Source of the DNA: an uncultured Arenicella sp.
GTDB lineage: Bacteria; Pseudomonadota; Gammaproteobacteria; Arenicellales; Arenicellaceae
DNA length: 64,000 bases
Direction of reading: 5' to 3'
Assembly (NCBI GenBank): GCA_947499305.1
Contig: CANMNN010000002.1
Coordinates: 62,001-126,000, forward strand
The notes below the pieces were generated by a model that was not told where the DNA came from, searched no databases, and saw nothing but the letters and a program-made list of their open reading frames with translations. Numbering within the stretch: position 1 is the first letter of the stretch; each line of letters begins with the position of its first letter. Positions 8,901 to 16,288 of this stretch are shown piece after piece. A program made the translations under genes and the position numbers.

Positions 8901-9026
8901 TTCAAGTCAATGGCCGTGGTCTTGGTCTTCGGTCTAAGCTTTGCAACCTTACTAACATTGGTCGTTGTACCAGCGCTATACGCAGCGTTCTTTAAAATTG
9001 ATGCAAGCGAAAGCGAGGCGGAATAG
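5967..9026 (+). CDS. RND efflux permease (AcrB/MexB superfamily)
   Basis: This is the inner-membrane proton-driven transporter of the tripartite pump. Its 1019 residues match the usual RND length. It has TM1 at the N-terminus (after M-M-N-P-G-I-F-A-M-K-N-R), the large periplasmic porter loop with P-G-A-T-P-x-E-V near the start, the TM2-TM6 block with G-A-L-I-I-A-L-G-M-L-V-D-N-A-I-V-V in TM4 where proton-relay aspartates sit, a second periplasmic loop, and a matching second TM block ending in V-V-P-A-L-Y. The sequence type resembles the smaller-substrate multidrug branch rather than heavy-metal CusA, but this is a judgement by eye. The start is ATG 5967, with a second ATG immediately after. 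Confidence 0.92.
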   Translation: MMNPGIFAMKNRLITMIVILASLLGGWFAYENMARFEDPEFTIRTAVIITQYPGATPTEVANEITEPLETAIQQLQEVEEITSTSSAGLSRINVDIKYEFSPSKAALQGIWTKLRNKVNDAQSALPPGTPASIVNDDFGDVYGIYYLITGEGYSYKEIENYAKQLRTDVLSVDGVAKVSLSGLQSEAIYVEISRERASSLGLSTNQVYQQLEQQNAVSSAGNVKAGNRRLIIQPTGSIDSVEEIEGLVISTDNQDTIVYLRDIATVSREYQTPIQSELRYDGKPAIGFGISNVTGANVVKMGNAIDAKLAEVESQRPIGIDLHEYYHQGKITDDAVINFAVNVLAALAIVLVTLLIFMGIRSAVIIGAVLMLTISATLATMYLSDIPMHRISLGALIIALGMLVDNAIVVTEGILVGTQKGRSKLDITKEVIDRSIWPLLGGTLVGIIAFAPIGLAPGQTAEYTGHLFWVVMISLMFSWIFAITAVPFLADLLFQEVDAPEGEQAEGKFMSAYKSFMRRVLKVKWLAIGAAVALFAVSVWGFQFVKAGFFPASTSPQIVVDYWLPEGTDISQTQEDILAIEKNFADYPEIANVQTLIGAGALRYMLVYSSESGNSSYGQFLLKVKNYDDIKGLVPQIQTYLDANYPDAQTKVWQFQLGPGGGSKIEAEFSGPDPVVLRTLANQAKSIMAADGRAISVKDDWRQPVSVIQPEYSSNKGRRLGVSRQDLSSALSTNFSGTTVGVYREKDTLIPIVARAPKEERVDANSLEQIQIISPATGASVPLGQVVDGIKTVWRDSLLKREDRVWKIKAQSDPISGDLASDLLARVQPAIEAIELPPGYNLKWGGEFGNSSEANGDLASTLPLGFLAMVLVVVILFNALRQPLVIWLTVPLALIGVVTGLVLTGTALEFMAILGLLSLSGLMIKNAIVLVDQMDIEISEGKARFDAVVDSAASRVRPVMMGALTTVLGVIPLFSDAFFKSMAVVLVFGLSFATLLTLVVVPALYAAFFKIDASESEAE

Positions 9027-10457
9027 ATGAAACATACACACAAGATAAATACCAAAGCTCCAGTTAGTTTCTCTAGAGCTAAGTCCTCAATCGCGATTGG
9101 GGTCGCGCTTGCCTTAAGCGCTTGCGTAAGCACCGAGAGTCTAGATCGAACCGACGACGCCAAAGCCGCAGCCAAAAATAGTTTACCCAATACACCATCA
9201 GCTTGGGCAACGGTTCAGCAGAACCCCGGTGATGTTAGAGTAGGGTGGCTAGCAGGTTTTAACGATAAGGTGTTAACCGCGTTGGTTGACGAGGCTCAGT
9301 CTAACAATCTAAACCTCCAGTTGGCCGCAAGTAATATCGACAGCGCACGTGCATTGTCTCGTCAAGCAGCTTCGGCACTCGCGCCTCAAGTTAATCTAAG
9401 CGCAGGGTCAAACCGCTCGGGCACGCGTCAGGCGACTGGCAGCAGTGACCAAAGCATCGGTGTGCAAGCGGGTTGGGAGTTAGATCTATGGGGGCGTATT
9501 CGTTCAGGTAATCAAGCAGCGGCGCAAAGTGTTGTTGCTGCCGAAGCTGACTACAAATTTGCTCAATACTCCATCGCGGCAAACGTGGCGCAAGCTTATT
9601 TCGCCGCGATCGAAGCGAGTCAACAGTTAGATATCGCTCAGCAGTCTATCGACACCTTGCTCGAGACCAACCGCATTGTAAAAGTTCAATACGAAAATGG
9701 CTTAGGTGATAAGCAAAACCTAGCCTTAGCTGAAGCTGATTTAGCCAATGCTCAAGATGGTTTGGTTTCTAGTAAAGGAGCGCGCCGCGATGCGATTCGT
9801 TCTCTAGAACTGTTGTTAGGCCGTTACCCCGAAGCCGAGCTTAAGGTAAGTAAACAATTACCAGCCATGCCAGAAGCGGCGCCAGCGGGTTTACCGTCTG
9901 AGCTACTAGAGCGTCGGCCTGATTTAATCGCGGCTGAGCGCCGTATCGCAGCAGCTTACAATAAGGTAGACCAAGCGAAAGCGGCAAAACTACCAAGCAT
10001 TTCTTTAAGCGGCTCTATTGGCGGTGCGTCGAATTCGTTAGGGTCTTTGTTGGACCCTGGTAATGTTGCCTGGAGAGCAGCTTCAAGCCTCCTGGCTCCC
10101 CTGTTTGATGGTGGTTTAAGCAAGGCGCAGATCGACGCCAGCACAGCTGACCAAAAAGCGGCGATCACGAGTTATACCCAAGCTGCGCTATCAGCTTTTG
10201 GTGAAGTAGAGACATCGCTTGATCAAAGCTTAGTATTACGCCAGCGAGTAAACGCGCTTACCGACACTCTTAATGCGGCTGAAGAGGCATTAAGAATTGC
10301 CAATATCCAATTCAAGGAAGGGGAGATTGCTCTGATTGATGTTTTATCGATTCAACAACGAGTATTCAGCGCTCGCCGTAACTTAATCTCGATTAAACGG
10401 GCGATGCTGAGCCAGCATGTGAGCCTTAACCTTGCCTTAGGTGGCGATTGGAAGTAA
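9027..10457 (+). CDS. Outer membrane efflux channel lipoprotein (OprM/NodT family)
   Basis: This is the TolC-like outer-membrane duct of the pump, 476 residues. The signal peptide ends in a Leu-Ser-Ala-Cys-Val-Ser lipobox. The body has the duplicated outer-membrane-efflux-protein repeats: W-E-L-D-L-W-G-R-I-R-S in the first half, L-L-E-R-R-P-D-L-I-A-A-E-R-R in the middle and the long alpha-barrel helices with repeated Ala/Gln/Asn. It begins one base after the permease stop codon. Its own stop overlaps the gltS start (TAATG), so translation of the last three genes is coupled. Confidence 0.92.
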   Translation: MKHTHKINTKAPVSFSRAKSSIAIGVALALSACVSTESLDRTDDAKAAAKNSLPNTPSAWATVQQNPGDVRVGWLAGFNDKVLTALVDEAQSNNLNLQLAASNIDSARALSRQAASALAPQVNLSAGSNRSGTRQATGSSDQSIGVQAGWELDLWGRIRSGNQAAAQSVVAAEADYKFAQYSIAANVAQAYFAAIEASQQLDIAQQSIDTLLETNRIVKVQYENGLGDKQNLALAEADLANAQDGLVSSKGARRDAIRSLELLLGRYPEAELKVSKQLPAMPEAAPAGLPSELLERRPDLIAAERRIAAAYNKVDQAKAAKLPSISLSGSIGGASNSLGSLLDPGNVAWRAASSLLAPLFDGGLSKAQIDASTADQKAAITSYTQAALSAFGEVETSLDQSLVLRQRVNALTDTLNAAEEALRIANIQFKEGEIALIDVLSIQQRVFSARRNLISIKRAMLSQHVSLNLALGGDWK

Positions 10458-11665
10458 TGAGTGCGTCTGAGTTGGTATTAGATAACTTCACGACCTTCAC
10501 TATAGGCATTCTGGTTTATTTCACCGGAATGCTACTCAATCGTCGAGTGACGTTTTTACGTGAATTCAATATTCCTGAACCTGTCACCGGTGGCATCATA
10601 GCGTCTCTCATCGCGCTTGCTTTGTTTGCTATGGCAAATATCGAGATCACTTACACGCTCGACATTAGAGACATTCTGCTAATCTATTTCTTCACCGCGG
10701 TCGGTTTAAATGCTCGACTAAGTGATTTAATTTCCGGCGGTAAGCCGTTGATTATATTGCTATGCGTCACCTTGCTTTATATCGTTTTTCAAGATGTGGT
10801 CGGTGTTATCACGGCTCAGATTTTAGGCTTGCCGAACGCAATGGGGGTACTTACGGGCTCGGCGTCTTTAATCGGCGGTCATGGCACGGCAATAGCATGG
10901 GCGCCTGAAATTGCAGAGAACCATGGCGTGTCTAATGCCTTAGAAGTTGGCGTTGCTGCCGCGACACTAGGTTTAGTTATGGCTAGTCTTTTAGGAGGCC
11001 CAATTGCCAAGCATCTAATGTCTCGCTATCAACTGAGTGGTCAACAAGACGAAGACTTAAGCGTTGGCACGGCTTACAGCCAGGAAGATGGCGCTACCAT
11101 CACGCACGTTAATCTAATGGGCGTTTTGCTGGCAATGCACCTTTGCATCATTCTCGGTTTTACCCTGAACTTAGGTTTTGCCGCAATCGGTTTAAAGCTT
11201 CCCTTGTTTGTCGCTTGTCTTTTAGTTGCAATTCTTTTATCGAATACCATACCCACGTTAATGCCTAAACTGGCATGGCCGTCTCACACTCGAGCGCTAT
11301 CAGTTGTTTCAGATTTTTCATTGGGCTTGTTTATCGCTATGTCGCTCATGTCGATGCAATTATGGTCTATAGCCGACTTGGCAGGGCCGCTGATGATAAT
11401 GCTTGGCCTACAAGCGATTTCGACGGTCGTATTTATATTGTTTGTTTTCTTCAAACTAATGGGCAGCAATTACCAAGCCGCTGTATTGAGTGCAGGCTTT
11501 GCCGGCTTCTCTCTAGGAGCAACGCCAACGGCCATTGCTAATATGACAGCGGTGACTAAGTCACATGGTGCTGCACCATTAGCATTTATAATTCTTCCGT
11601 TAGTTGGAGCGTTCTTTGTCGACATTAGCAACGCGTTCATTATTCAGTTTTTCTTGAACCTTTAA
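10457..11665 (+). CDS. gltS: Sodium/glutamate symporter GltS, copy 1
   Basis: This is a 402-residue inner-membrane Na+-coupled glutamate importer of the ESS family. It has many hydrophobic segments, the N-terminal L-D-N-F-T-T-x-T-I-G-I-L motif, a conserved G-G-H-G-T-A-x-A-W-A-P loop, and a related repeat in the C-terminal half (G-F-A-G-F-S-L-G-A-T-P-T-A-I-A-N-M). The ATG at 10457 overlaps the stop of the efflux channel by one base, so the gene sits at the end of the RND operon. A TTG three codons upstream is not needed. A close paralogue of the same length lies at 20147-21355. Confidence 0.9.
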   Translation: MSASELVLDNFTTFTIGILVYFTGMLLNRRVTFLREFNIPEPVTGGIIASLIALALFAMANIEITYTLDIRDILLIYFFTAVGLNARLSDLISGGKPLIILLCVTLLYIVFQDVVGVITAQILGLPNAMGVLTGSASLIGGHGTAIAWAPEIAENHGVSNALEVGVAAATLGLVMASLLGGPIAKHLMSRYQLSGQQDEDLSVGTAYSQEDGATITHVNLMGVLLAMHLCIILGFTLNLGFAAIGLKLPLFVACLLVAILLSNTIPTLMPKLAWPSHTRALSVVSDFSLGLFIAMSLMSMQLWSIADLAGPLMIMLGLQAISTVVFILFVFFKLMGSNYQAAVLSAGFAGFSLGATPTAIANMTAVTKSHGAAPLAFIILPLVGAFFVDISNAFIIQFFLNL

Positions 11666-11670
11666 TTTTT

Positions 11671-11691
11671 CACATTCAAAAATGTGTCTTT
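11671..11691 (+). terminator. Weak intrinsic terminator after the efflux-gltS operon
   Basis: CACATT and AATGTG form a 6-bp stem with a 4-base loop just after the gltS stop, followed by TCTTT. The stem is AT-rich and short, so termination would be inefficient. Confidence 0.35.
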
Positions 11692-11723
11692 AATTGATCG
11701 GAAGTTGTACCGCATAGATCAAC
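11692..11723 (+). promoter_or_regulatory. Repeated 32-base intergenic motif, copy 2
   Basis: This is the second copy of the AATTGATC-N3-AGTTGTACC-N3-TAGATC element seen at 2315-2346. Here the outer blocks form an inverted pair, TTGATC and GATCAA, 17 bases apart. It lies 154 bases upstream of a DUF4136 lipoprotein gene. Confidence 0.45.
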
Positions 11724-11877
11724 ATCTATTCGCTTAGCTTGATAGACTATTTGCGATGGATAGCTTTAATGCCTTGAGCTTTAGAACTAATAAAAGTACC
11801 GGCAAATAGTTTAGCTAACAGCATCAAAGTAACGAGTCATTCCGGTTTAACCCGGTCAAATTAACTAGGAAACCATT

Positions 11878-12483
11878 ATGAAAATCACAAAATATACTAA
11901 GTTAGGCTTCATCTTACTTTTGGCAGCTCTTGGCAGCGCTTGTTCAACAACACCTAAAGTGTTCTCTGATTTTGATGCGAATAACGACTTCTCAAACTAC
12001 AAAACGTTTTCTTGGGCAGACAATAATTCACCGATGGTCTCCGAAGGCTCTTACGCAGTATCAGCTTTGGTAGAACAACGCATGAGCAATGCAATTGTGG
12101 CGGAGCTCGAGAGTAAAGGCTTTGTGTTTTTAGCTGATGGTGGTGCGCCTGATTTTACAGTGGTCTATACCATGGGGGCTCGAGATAAAATTAGAACTCG
12201 CATTGAAACGCAAACGCGCAGCTACTACTCAGACCCGTACGCATGGACATGGGGGCGCCATTATTACCCTCACTATTATCCAAGCCGAGAACTGATCACC
12301 ACACGCGTGCCAGTAAGTTACACAAAAGGCAGCATCGCCATTGATATTTTTGATGGAAGATCGCGCCGTCCTGTTTGGCATACCAAGGCGTCTAAAACCT
12401 TGAGCAATAGAGAACTAAATTCAACTGGCTCTGATTCAACAACGACAGCGAAAGCCTTACTAATAGACTTTCCACCACAGTAA
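11878..12483 (+). CDS. DUF4136 lipoprotein, copy 2
   Basis: This 201-residue lipoprotein has a signal ending in Leu-Gly-Ser-Ala-Cys (C22). The DUF4136 landmarks are clear: F-S-D-F-D, F-S-N-Y-K-T-F-S-W-A, L-E-S-K-G-F, V-V-Y-T-M-G-A, then Y-T-K-G-S-I-A-I-D-I-F-D and W-H-T-K-A-S-K. It is visibly closest to copy 1 at 3759-4337, including the shared G-A-R segment in mid-protein. A Tyr/His-rich insert lies around residues 115-140. The next gene is a DUF3313 lipoprotein, 63 bases on. The physiological role is unknown. Confidence 0.75.
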   Translation: MKITKYTKLGFILLLAALGSACSTTPKVFSDFDANNDFSNYKTFSWADNNSPMVSEGSYAVSALVEQRMSNAIVAELESKGFVFLADGGAPDFTVVYTMGARDKIRTRIETQTRSYYSDPYAWTWGRHYYPHYYPSRELITTRVPVSYTKGSIAIDIFDGRSRRPVWHTKASKTLSNRELNSTGSDSTTTAKALLIDFPPQ

Positions 12484-12546
12484 CTGCCACCTTAGATCTG
12501 AATAGCGAGCAAATTAAACTTACAAATTTCTTATATGGAGTTATCT

Positions 12547-13227
12547 ATGATTAAGCCATTTTACAATACACTGTTGGTACTGATGTCTCTGAGTTTGATT
12601 TCAGCCTGTGCTACCACGCCAACCGACAATTCCTTAAGTGACCAAGGTTTGGTCAGAGTTAAGGACTGGAATATAGATCAAGTTTGGGTAAAGCCAGGGT
12701 TTGATCCCGCCAGTTATTCCAACATCATGGTCAACGGCAGTGGTGTTGAGTTTCGCTCGGTCGAGGGACGTAACACGCCCTATAATCGATCAAGCAATGT
12801 TTACCCACTCAGTGGGCCTAAGCAAGAAAGGCTTAAGCAAATCATCGTCGACGAATTTTCGAAAGAGTTGAAAAAACAGCAAGGCTATAGTTTTACAAAT
12901 AGCCCTAGTAGCAACACTATGGCGCTAGACATCAAACTTATTGACGTCGTGTCTAATGTTCCTCCTGTGAAGCCAGGGCGTGCCGAGGTTTACCTCACCG
13001 AAGTAGGGCGAGCAACGCTCGTACTCAATTTTACCGATTCAATCACGGGTGAAGCGCTTGTGTCCGTAATTGATCGCCGTTCGGCTGAAAGTTACGATGG
13101 CTTAGGGTTTAAAGAATCAACACCCGCTAACAACTGGGCCGCGGTAAAAAAATTAGCCAAGCATTGGGCCAAGCGCTTGCGTTCAGGCCTTGATGAAATG
13201 AAGCAATCGGCATCTAGATCGGAGTAA
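12547..13227 (+). CDS. DUF3313 lipoprotein
   Basis: This is a 226-residue predicted outer-membrane lipoprotein with lipobox Ile-Ser-Ala-Cys. The start at ATG 12547 is chosen over 12535 because GGAG lies six bases upstream of it. The body matches the DUF3313 pattern: V-x-x-(W/P)-G-F-D-(P)-x-x-Y..., a helix ending in F-S-K-E-L, an L-D-I-K-L-I-D-V strand, and a G-R-A-T-L-V-L-N-F-x-D-S-x-T-G-E-x-L strand followed by a basic amphipathic C-terminal helix with W-A-K-R-L-R. The family function is not known. A paralogue without a lipobox lies at 15462-16136. Confidence 0.68.
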   Translation: MIKPFYNTLLVLMSLSLISACATTPTDNSLSDQGLVRVKDWNIDQVWVKPGFDPASYSNIMVNGSGVEFRSVEGRNTPYNRSSNVYPLSGPKQERLKQIIVDEFSKELKKQQGYSFTNSPSSNTMALDIKLIDVVSNVPPVKPGRAEVYLTEVGRATLVLNFTDSITGEALVSVIDRRSAESYDGLGFKESTPANNWAAVKKLAKHWAKRLRSGLDEMKQSASRSE

Positions 13228-13234
13228 TAGCAAA

Positions 13235-13792
13235 ATGGTTTCTGGGCAAATTCAAGAAACTGAAAAGCACGACCAAGAAAAAGCCGAAGGCTTGCTTAAA
13301 ATTGCACTTAGTGAAACCCAGCAATCTATACGTTCATACGACACTAAAGCCCAAATCTGCGCCATTGGCTATCTACTATCATTGAATTTGGTGCTGGGAA
13401 TTAATCAAGCCATTTTCCCAACCAAAGGCGCAGACTTATGGATAGTTGTATTTGGCTGGGGCGTGATGATTTTCCCTATGTTGCTGTTTGGTTTTGTGTT
13501 GTACCCAACGCGCACTTCGATCAAACCTAGCGAACATCAAGACCAAAGCTCAATTCATAAAATTCATAAAATTCTTTACATACGCCATGAGCGACATGCA
13601 TCGGTAGATGGGATTAGCAAAGATGCTTTACGAGCGAACCCCTTAGATGAAGTGGCGTTTGAACTCTATCAATCATCAAACTTACGCGACCGAAAACGCG
13701 TTCGATTCGTACGTGCACTTATTGTTGCCGGCTTGGCATTATTGATAATGTTTACGATTCATTTACTAGCGGTAGTTAGCCGCTTGATTTAG
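13235..13792 (+). CDS. Small membrane protein, possibly Pycsar-effector-like (PycTM/DUF5706)
   Basis: This 185-residue protein has a helical N-terminus, two closely spaced TM segments (about residues 45-95), a cytoplasmic stretch rich in His/Arg and a final TM segment (about 160-182). The segment S-I-R-S-Y-D-T-K-A-Q just before TM1 recalls the (A/D)-x-K-A motif that opens the TM domain of Pycsar-type effector proteins. No cyclase gene is nearby, so an immune role is not supported. It starts eight bases after the DUF3313 stop with GGAG upstream, so it is probably in the same operon. Confidence 0.45.
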   Translation: MVSGQIQETEKHDQEKAEGLLKIALSETQQSIRSYDTKAQICAIGYLLSLNLVLGINQAIFPTKGADLWIVVFGWGVMIFPMLLFGFVLYPTRTSIKPSEHQDQSSIHKIHKILYIRHERHASVDGISKDALRANPLDEVAFELYQSSNLRDRKRVRFVRALIVAGLALLIMFTIHLLAVVSRLI

Positions 13793-14278
13793 GCAAATTT
13801 CTAGCCATTTTCTGCATGCGCATTACACTTATCTCAATATCTAAATCATGCTGGAACTAGTTGTAGTGACCCACACAGAATAGTCTTTGGCGCTCTGTGA
13901 TTAGCGGCACAGTTAGTTCTATCTTATGTTAGAGATTGATTGCTTAGAGAATCTCTACAATTCAAGTGCTTGCAACCTGGATTATCGCCTTCCATTGAGA
14001 AAAATTAACTCACCTCCAAGCTCAGCTTTCAGAAACTAAGTTTTTACGCGGCAATCATCAAGAGCTGTCCAGTAAAGACTGCGTTTTGTCCTTTGTCGAT
14101 TAACCCTAAATTCGGGTGTTCTATATGCTCATTCATGTGGTGAAACGCAATTAACGAATGTCCACTTCACTGCATCAAAAGTTGATTTGCCTTAACGTGT
14201 TCCCATTGGCTAATCACCTTTAATAGAGGTTTTAGCACTAAATATTAAATTTAACTCCATACCAGCGAGGTAATCGTT
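13793..14278. other. 486-base intergenic region without a supported gene
   Basis: Only short, unsupported reading frames of about 36 codons or fewer are present. A small perfect dyad (TAGAGA-A-TCTCTA) occurs near 13945. The promoter of the glycine-rich protein gene at 14279 must lie here, but I see no convincing hexamers. Confidence 0.4.
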
Positions 14279-14818
14279 TTGAAACGTGTGAATCAAAGGC
14301 AAGCAAAACGTAGTCTTAAAGGTGTTGTAACAATGCTCGCTTTGAGCATGTTTACGGTACTAGCTACAACTGCTGACGCTCAAAGTGATCGTGACCGATA
14401 TAGTGGCGATAGAACTGATCGCTACGAAGAACGGCGCGATGACGAGCGCCGATATAGCGACAGACGTTATGACGACAATAGCTACGACAGTGATCGAGGC
14501 TCTGAACGTCGCCGACCAAGTTACGACTATTGCCGTGATCGAGCTAGAGACATAACTGGTTACCGCGGTCGCACCCCTAATCGTCATCGAGGTGGCGCGC
14601 TAGAGGGAGCAATTAAAGGTGGCTTAAGTGCCGGCGCAGGCAGCTGGATTGGCGGTGGTGACAAAGAACAAATCAAAAAGGCTCAAAAAAGAGGCGCGAA
14701 ACTCGGGTTTATTATTGGCGCAATTAAGGCTGGGCAGGGGCGCGAACGCGACCGAGAGAATGATCGCCGCCGCAGAGACTACGAATTTGAAGTAAATGCA
14801 TGCATGAACGATTACTAG
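14279..14818 (+). CDS. Secreted Arg/Asp-rich protein with glycine-zipper-like segment
   Basis: This 179-residue protein starts at a TTG preceded by GCGAGG at good spacing. A signal peptide (cleavage likely after A-D-A) is followed by a low-complexity stretch of Asp, Arg, Tyr and Ser (about residues 35-85). A C-Y-like segment then leads into a glycine-rich hydrophobic region, G-A-L-E-G-A-I-K-G-G-L-S-A-G-A-G-S-W-I-G-G, typical of glycine-zipper membrane-associating domains. A second glycine stretch and a basic tail end in N-A-C-M-N-D-Y. The two cysteines could form a disulphide in the periplasm. The function is unknown. Confidence 0.6.
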   Translation: MKRVNQRQAKRSLKGVVTMLALSMFTVLATTADAQSDRDRYSGDRTDRYEERRDDERRYSDRRYDDNSYDSDRGSERRRPSYDYCRDRARDITGYRGRTPNRHRGGALEGAIKGGLSAGAGSWIGGGDKEQIKKAQKRGAKLGFIIGAIKAGQGRERDRENDRRRRDYEFEVNACMNDY

Positions 14819-14888
14819 AGCGTAGTCGCACCATCCAAATCATTATTTAGAATAAACACTAGGCAGACGCCTGCCACGAGGAACTATT

Positions 14889-15239
14889 ATGAAACCGATT
14901 TTTAAAACGCTATTAAGTAAAAGCTCTATTGTTGCTGCTTCCTTACTCCTTATTTGCAATGTGAGTTTTGCTGGACACCATGAGAAAGGTGAAGAGAAGT
15001 CTGAGCAAGAGGTTAGCACCTCCTTCAACCTCTCAGAGTTAACCTGCTGGGATGTAATGACCTTGGAAGAAGCCGACCGCGACACTGTTTTGTTTCTATT
15101 CTACGGTTACGTCTCTGGAGTCAAAGGAGAGCTAGAGCATGATGGCAAGACCATGACTAAGATACTTAGTCAGCTTGGCACACATTGTTCAGAGAACCCC
15201 GATGATATGATTCTTGAACTAATGACTAAGTCTAACTAA
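14889..15239 (+). CDS. HdeA/HdeB-like periplasmic protein
   Basis: This 116-residue protein has a signal peptide ending near S-F-A-G and a mature region with the HdeA/HdeB features. An L-T-C-W-D-V/x-x-L-(D/E) helix carries the first cysteine, a helix contains V-L-F-L-F-Y-G-Y-V-S-G, and a second cysteine (T-H-C-S-E-N-P) could form the family disulphide. HdeA and HdeB are acid-activated periplasmic chaperones in enteric bacteria; whether this homologue has that role is inference. The ATG has GAGGAA upstream, and an intrinsic terminator follows 39 bases after the stop. Confidence 0.62.
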   Translation: MKPIFKTLLSKSSIVAASLLLICNVSFAGHHEKGEEKSEQEVSTSFNLSELTCWDVMTLEEADRDTVLFLFYGYVSGVKGELEHDGKTMTKILSQLGTHCSENPDDMILELMTKSN

Positions 15240-15277
15240 GCAACACGCTTCCTGATTTCTTGTAATTAGATTAAATG

Positions 15278-15312
15278 AAACCTCGAATACTATTTAGTTT
15301 TCGAGGTTTTTT
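15278..15312 (+). terminator. Intrinsic terminator after the HdeA/B-like gene
   Basis: A perfect 10-bp inverted repeat (AAACCTCGAA and TTCGAGGTTT) with a 12-base loop runs into six T residues. Confidence 0.85.
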
Positions 15313-15461
15313 GTTGCGTATTAAGTAATGAGTCGCTTGTCTTTAAAAGATTATCGTCAGTCTGTAACTGATTAACCAAAATAGCATCTAGAGCTTATTG
15401 TTACTCACGCTAGGAAAGCAGCTTAACTCAGGACGAGCAGACGCATTAATGGGAGTAAATC

Positions 15462-16136
15462 ATGAAACACACAGCATTCAAAAACACATTTCTTGCAACA
15501 CTGCTATTGCTTGCATTTACCGGTAGCGCATATGCCGCCAAGCAATACGACACTGTGGCTCCAGAAGGCTTTGACGTGGTGAAAACCCAGCAACTCGACC
15601 AAGCTTGGGTTAACCCTCAGTTTGAACCAAACGACTATGATACGGTAGTGATTCAATGGGGCGACTTTGATTACAAACCTGCTAAAAAATTTCACCGAAC
15701 ACACAGAGACCTTGATGGACACTTTGACATGGCAGACTGGGCTAAAGTTAAAATGAAAAACAATGCCTACGCCGCATTTGCTAATAAACTTGCTAACGCC
15801 GACCATTTCCAACTAGTCGATATTGAAGGTGCCGATGCCCGCACTATGGGGGTTAAGCTAAGGATCACCGACATCGTTAATAAGGTACCCGACACCTTAG
15901 GCGTAGGTGGCAGATACGAAGTGTATCTCAGAGACTTCGGTGCAATGACATTGAATGTTGAGTTTATCAATCAAACAACCCAGGAACTTCTATTTAAAGG
16001 GCAGGTTCGCGACACGATTGACGCTCGAGGCTTCGACTTCGAAAGAGCCACTCCGTTCATCGCAGTCAACCGAATAAAGTGGAAGTTCAACCGCTGGGCA
16101 ACTGGCTTGGAGAAAGGTTTAGATAACATGAAGTAG
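15462..16136 (+). CDS. DUF3313-like secreted protein
   Basis: This 224-residue protein has a cleavable signal peptide (A-Y-A-A then K-Q) and no lipobox. The mature part lines up with the DUF3313 lipoprotein at 12547: an early Q-L-D-Q-A-W-V-(N/K)-P-x-F-(E/D)-P-x-(D/S)-Y, a helix before F-x-L-V-D, an L-R-I-T-D-I-V-N-K-V-P segment, a G-x-x-x-V-Y-L-x-(D/E)-x-G-x-x-T-L strand, and a final basic helix W-A-T-G-L-E-K-G-L-D. It therefore looks like a paralogue. It is followed by a hairpin terminator. Confidence 0.6.
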   Translation: MKHTAFKNTFLATLLLLAFTGSAYAAKQYDTVAPEGFDVVKTQQLDQAWVNPQFEPNDYDTVVIQWGDFDYKPAKKFHRTHRDLDGHFDMADWAKVKMKNNAYAAFANKLANADHFQLVDIEGADARTMGVKLRITDIVNKVPDTLGVGGRYEVYLRDFGAMTLNVEFINQTTQELLFKGQVRDTIDARGFDFERATPFIAVNRIKWKFNRWATGLEKGLDNMK

Positions 16137-16158
16137 GCATCACTCTAAATCGACAATG

Positions 16159-16186
16159 AAACGATCTAGTAACTACTAGATCGTTT
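16159..16186 (+). terminator. Hairpin terminator after the DUF3313-like gene
   Basis: A perfect 12-bp inverted repeat (aaacgatctagt and its complement) has a 4-base loop. The T-run after it is short, so it could also stabilise the 3' end. Confidence 0.6.
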
Positions 16187-16231
16187 CTACATACTCCAAG
16201 TACGCAAACCAAAGGTGACCAATCTCATCGG

Positions 16232-16258
16232 GAATTATAGTCGCATAAGCTATAATTC
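16232..16258. promoter_or_regulatory. Dyad overlapping the likely promoter of the cis/trans isomerase gene
   Basis: GAATTATAG and CTATAATTC form a perfect 9-bp inverted repeat with a 9-base spacer, ending 30 bases before the ATG. The right arm contains a perfect TATAAT (16251-16256) that could be the -10 box. No good -35 hexamer is visible at the right distance, which would suit an activator-dependent promoter. Confidence 0.4.
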
Positions 16259-16288
16259 ATTTTCTAATCAGGCCTCGTTATTATCACT

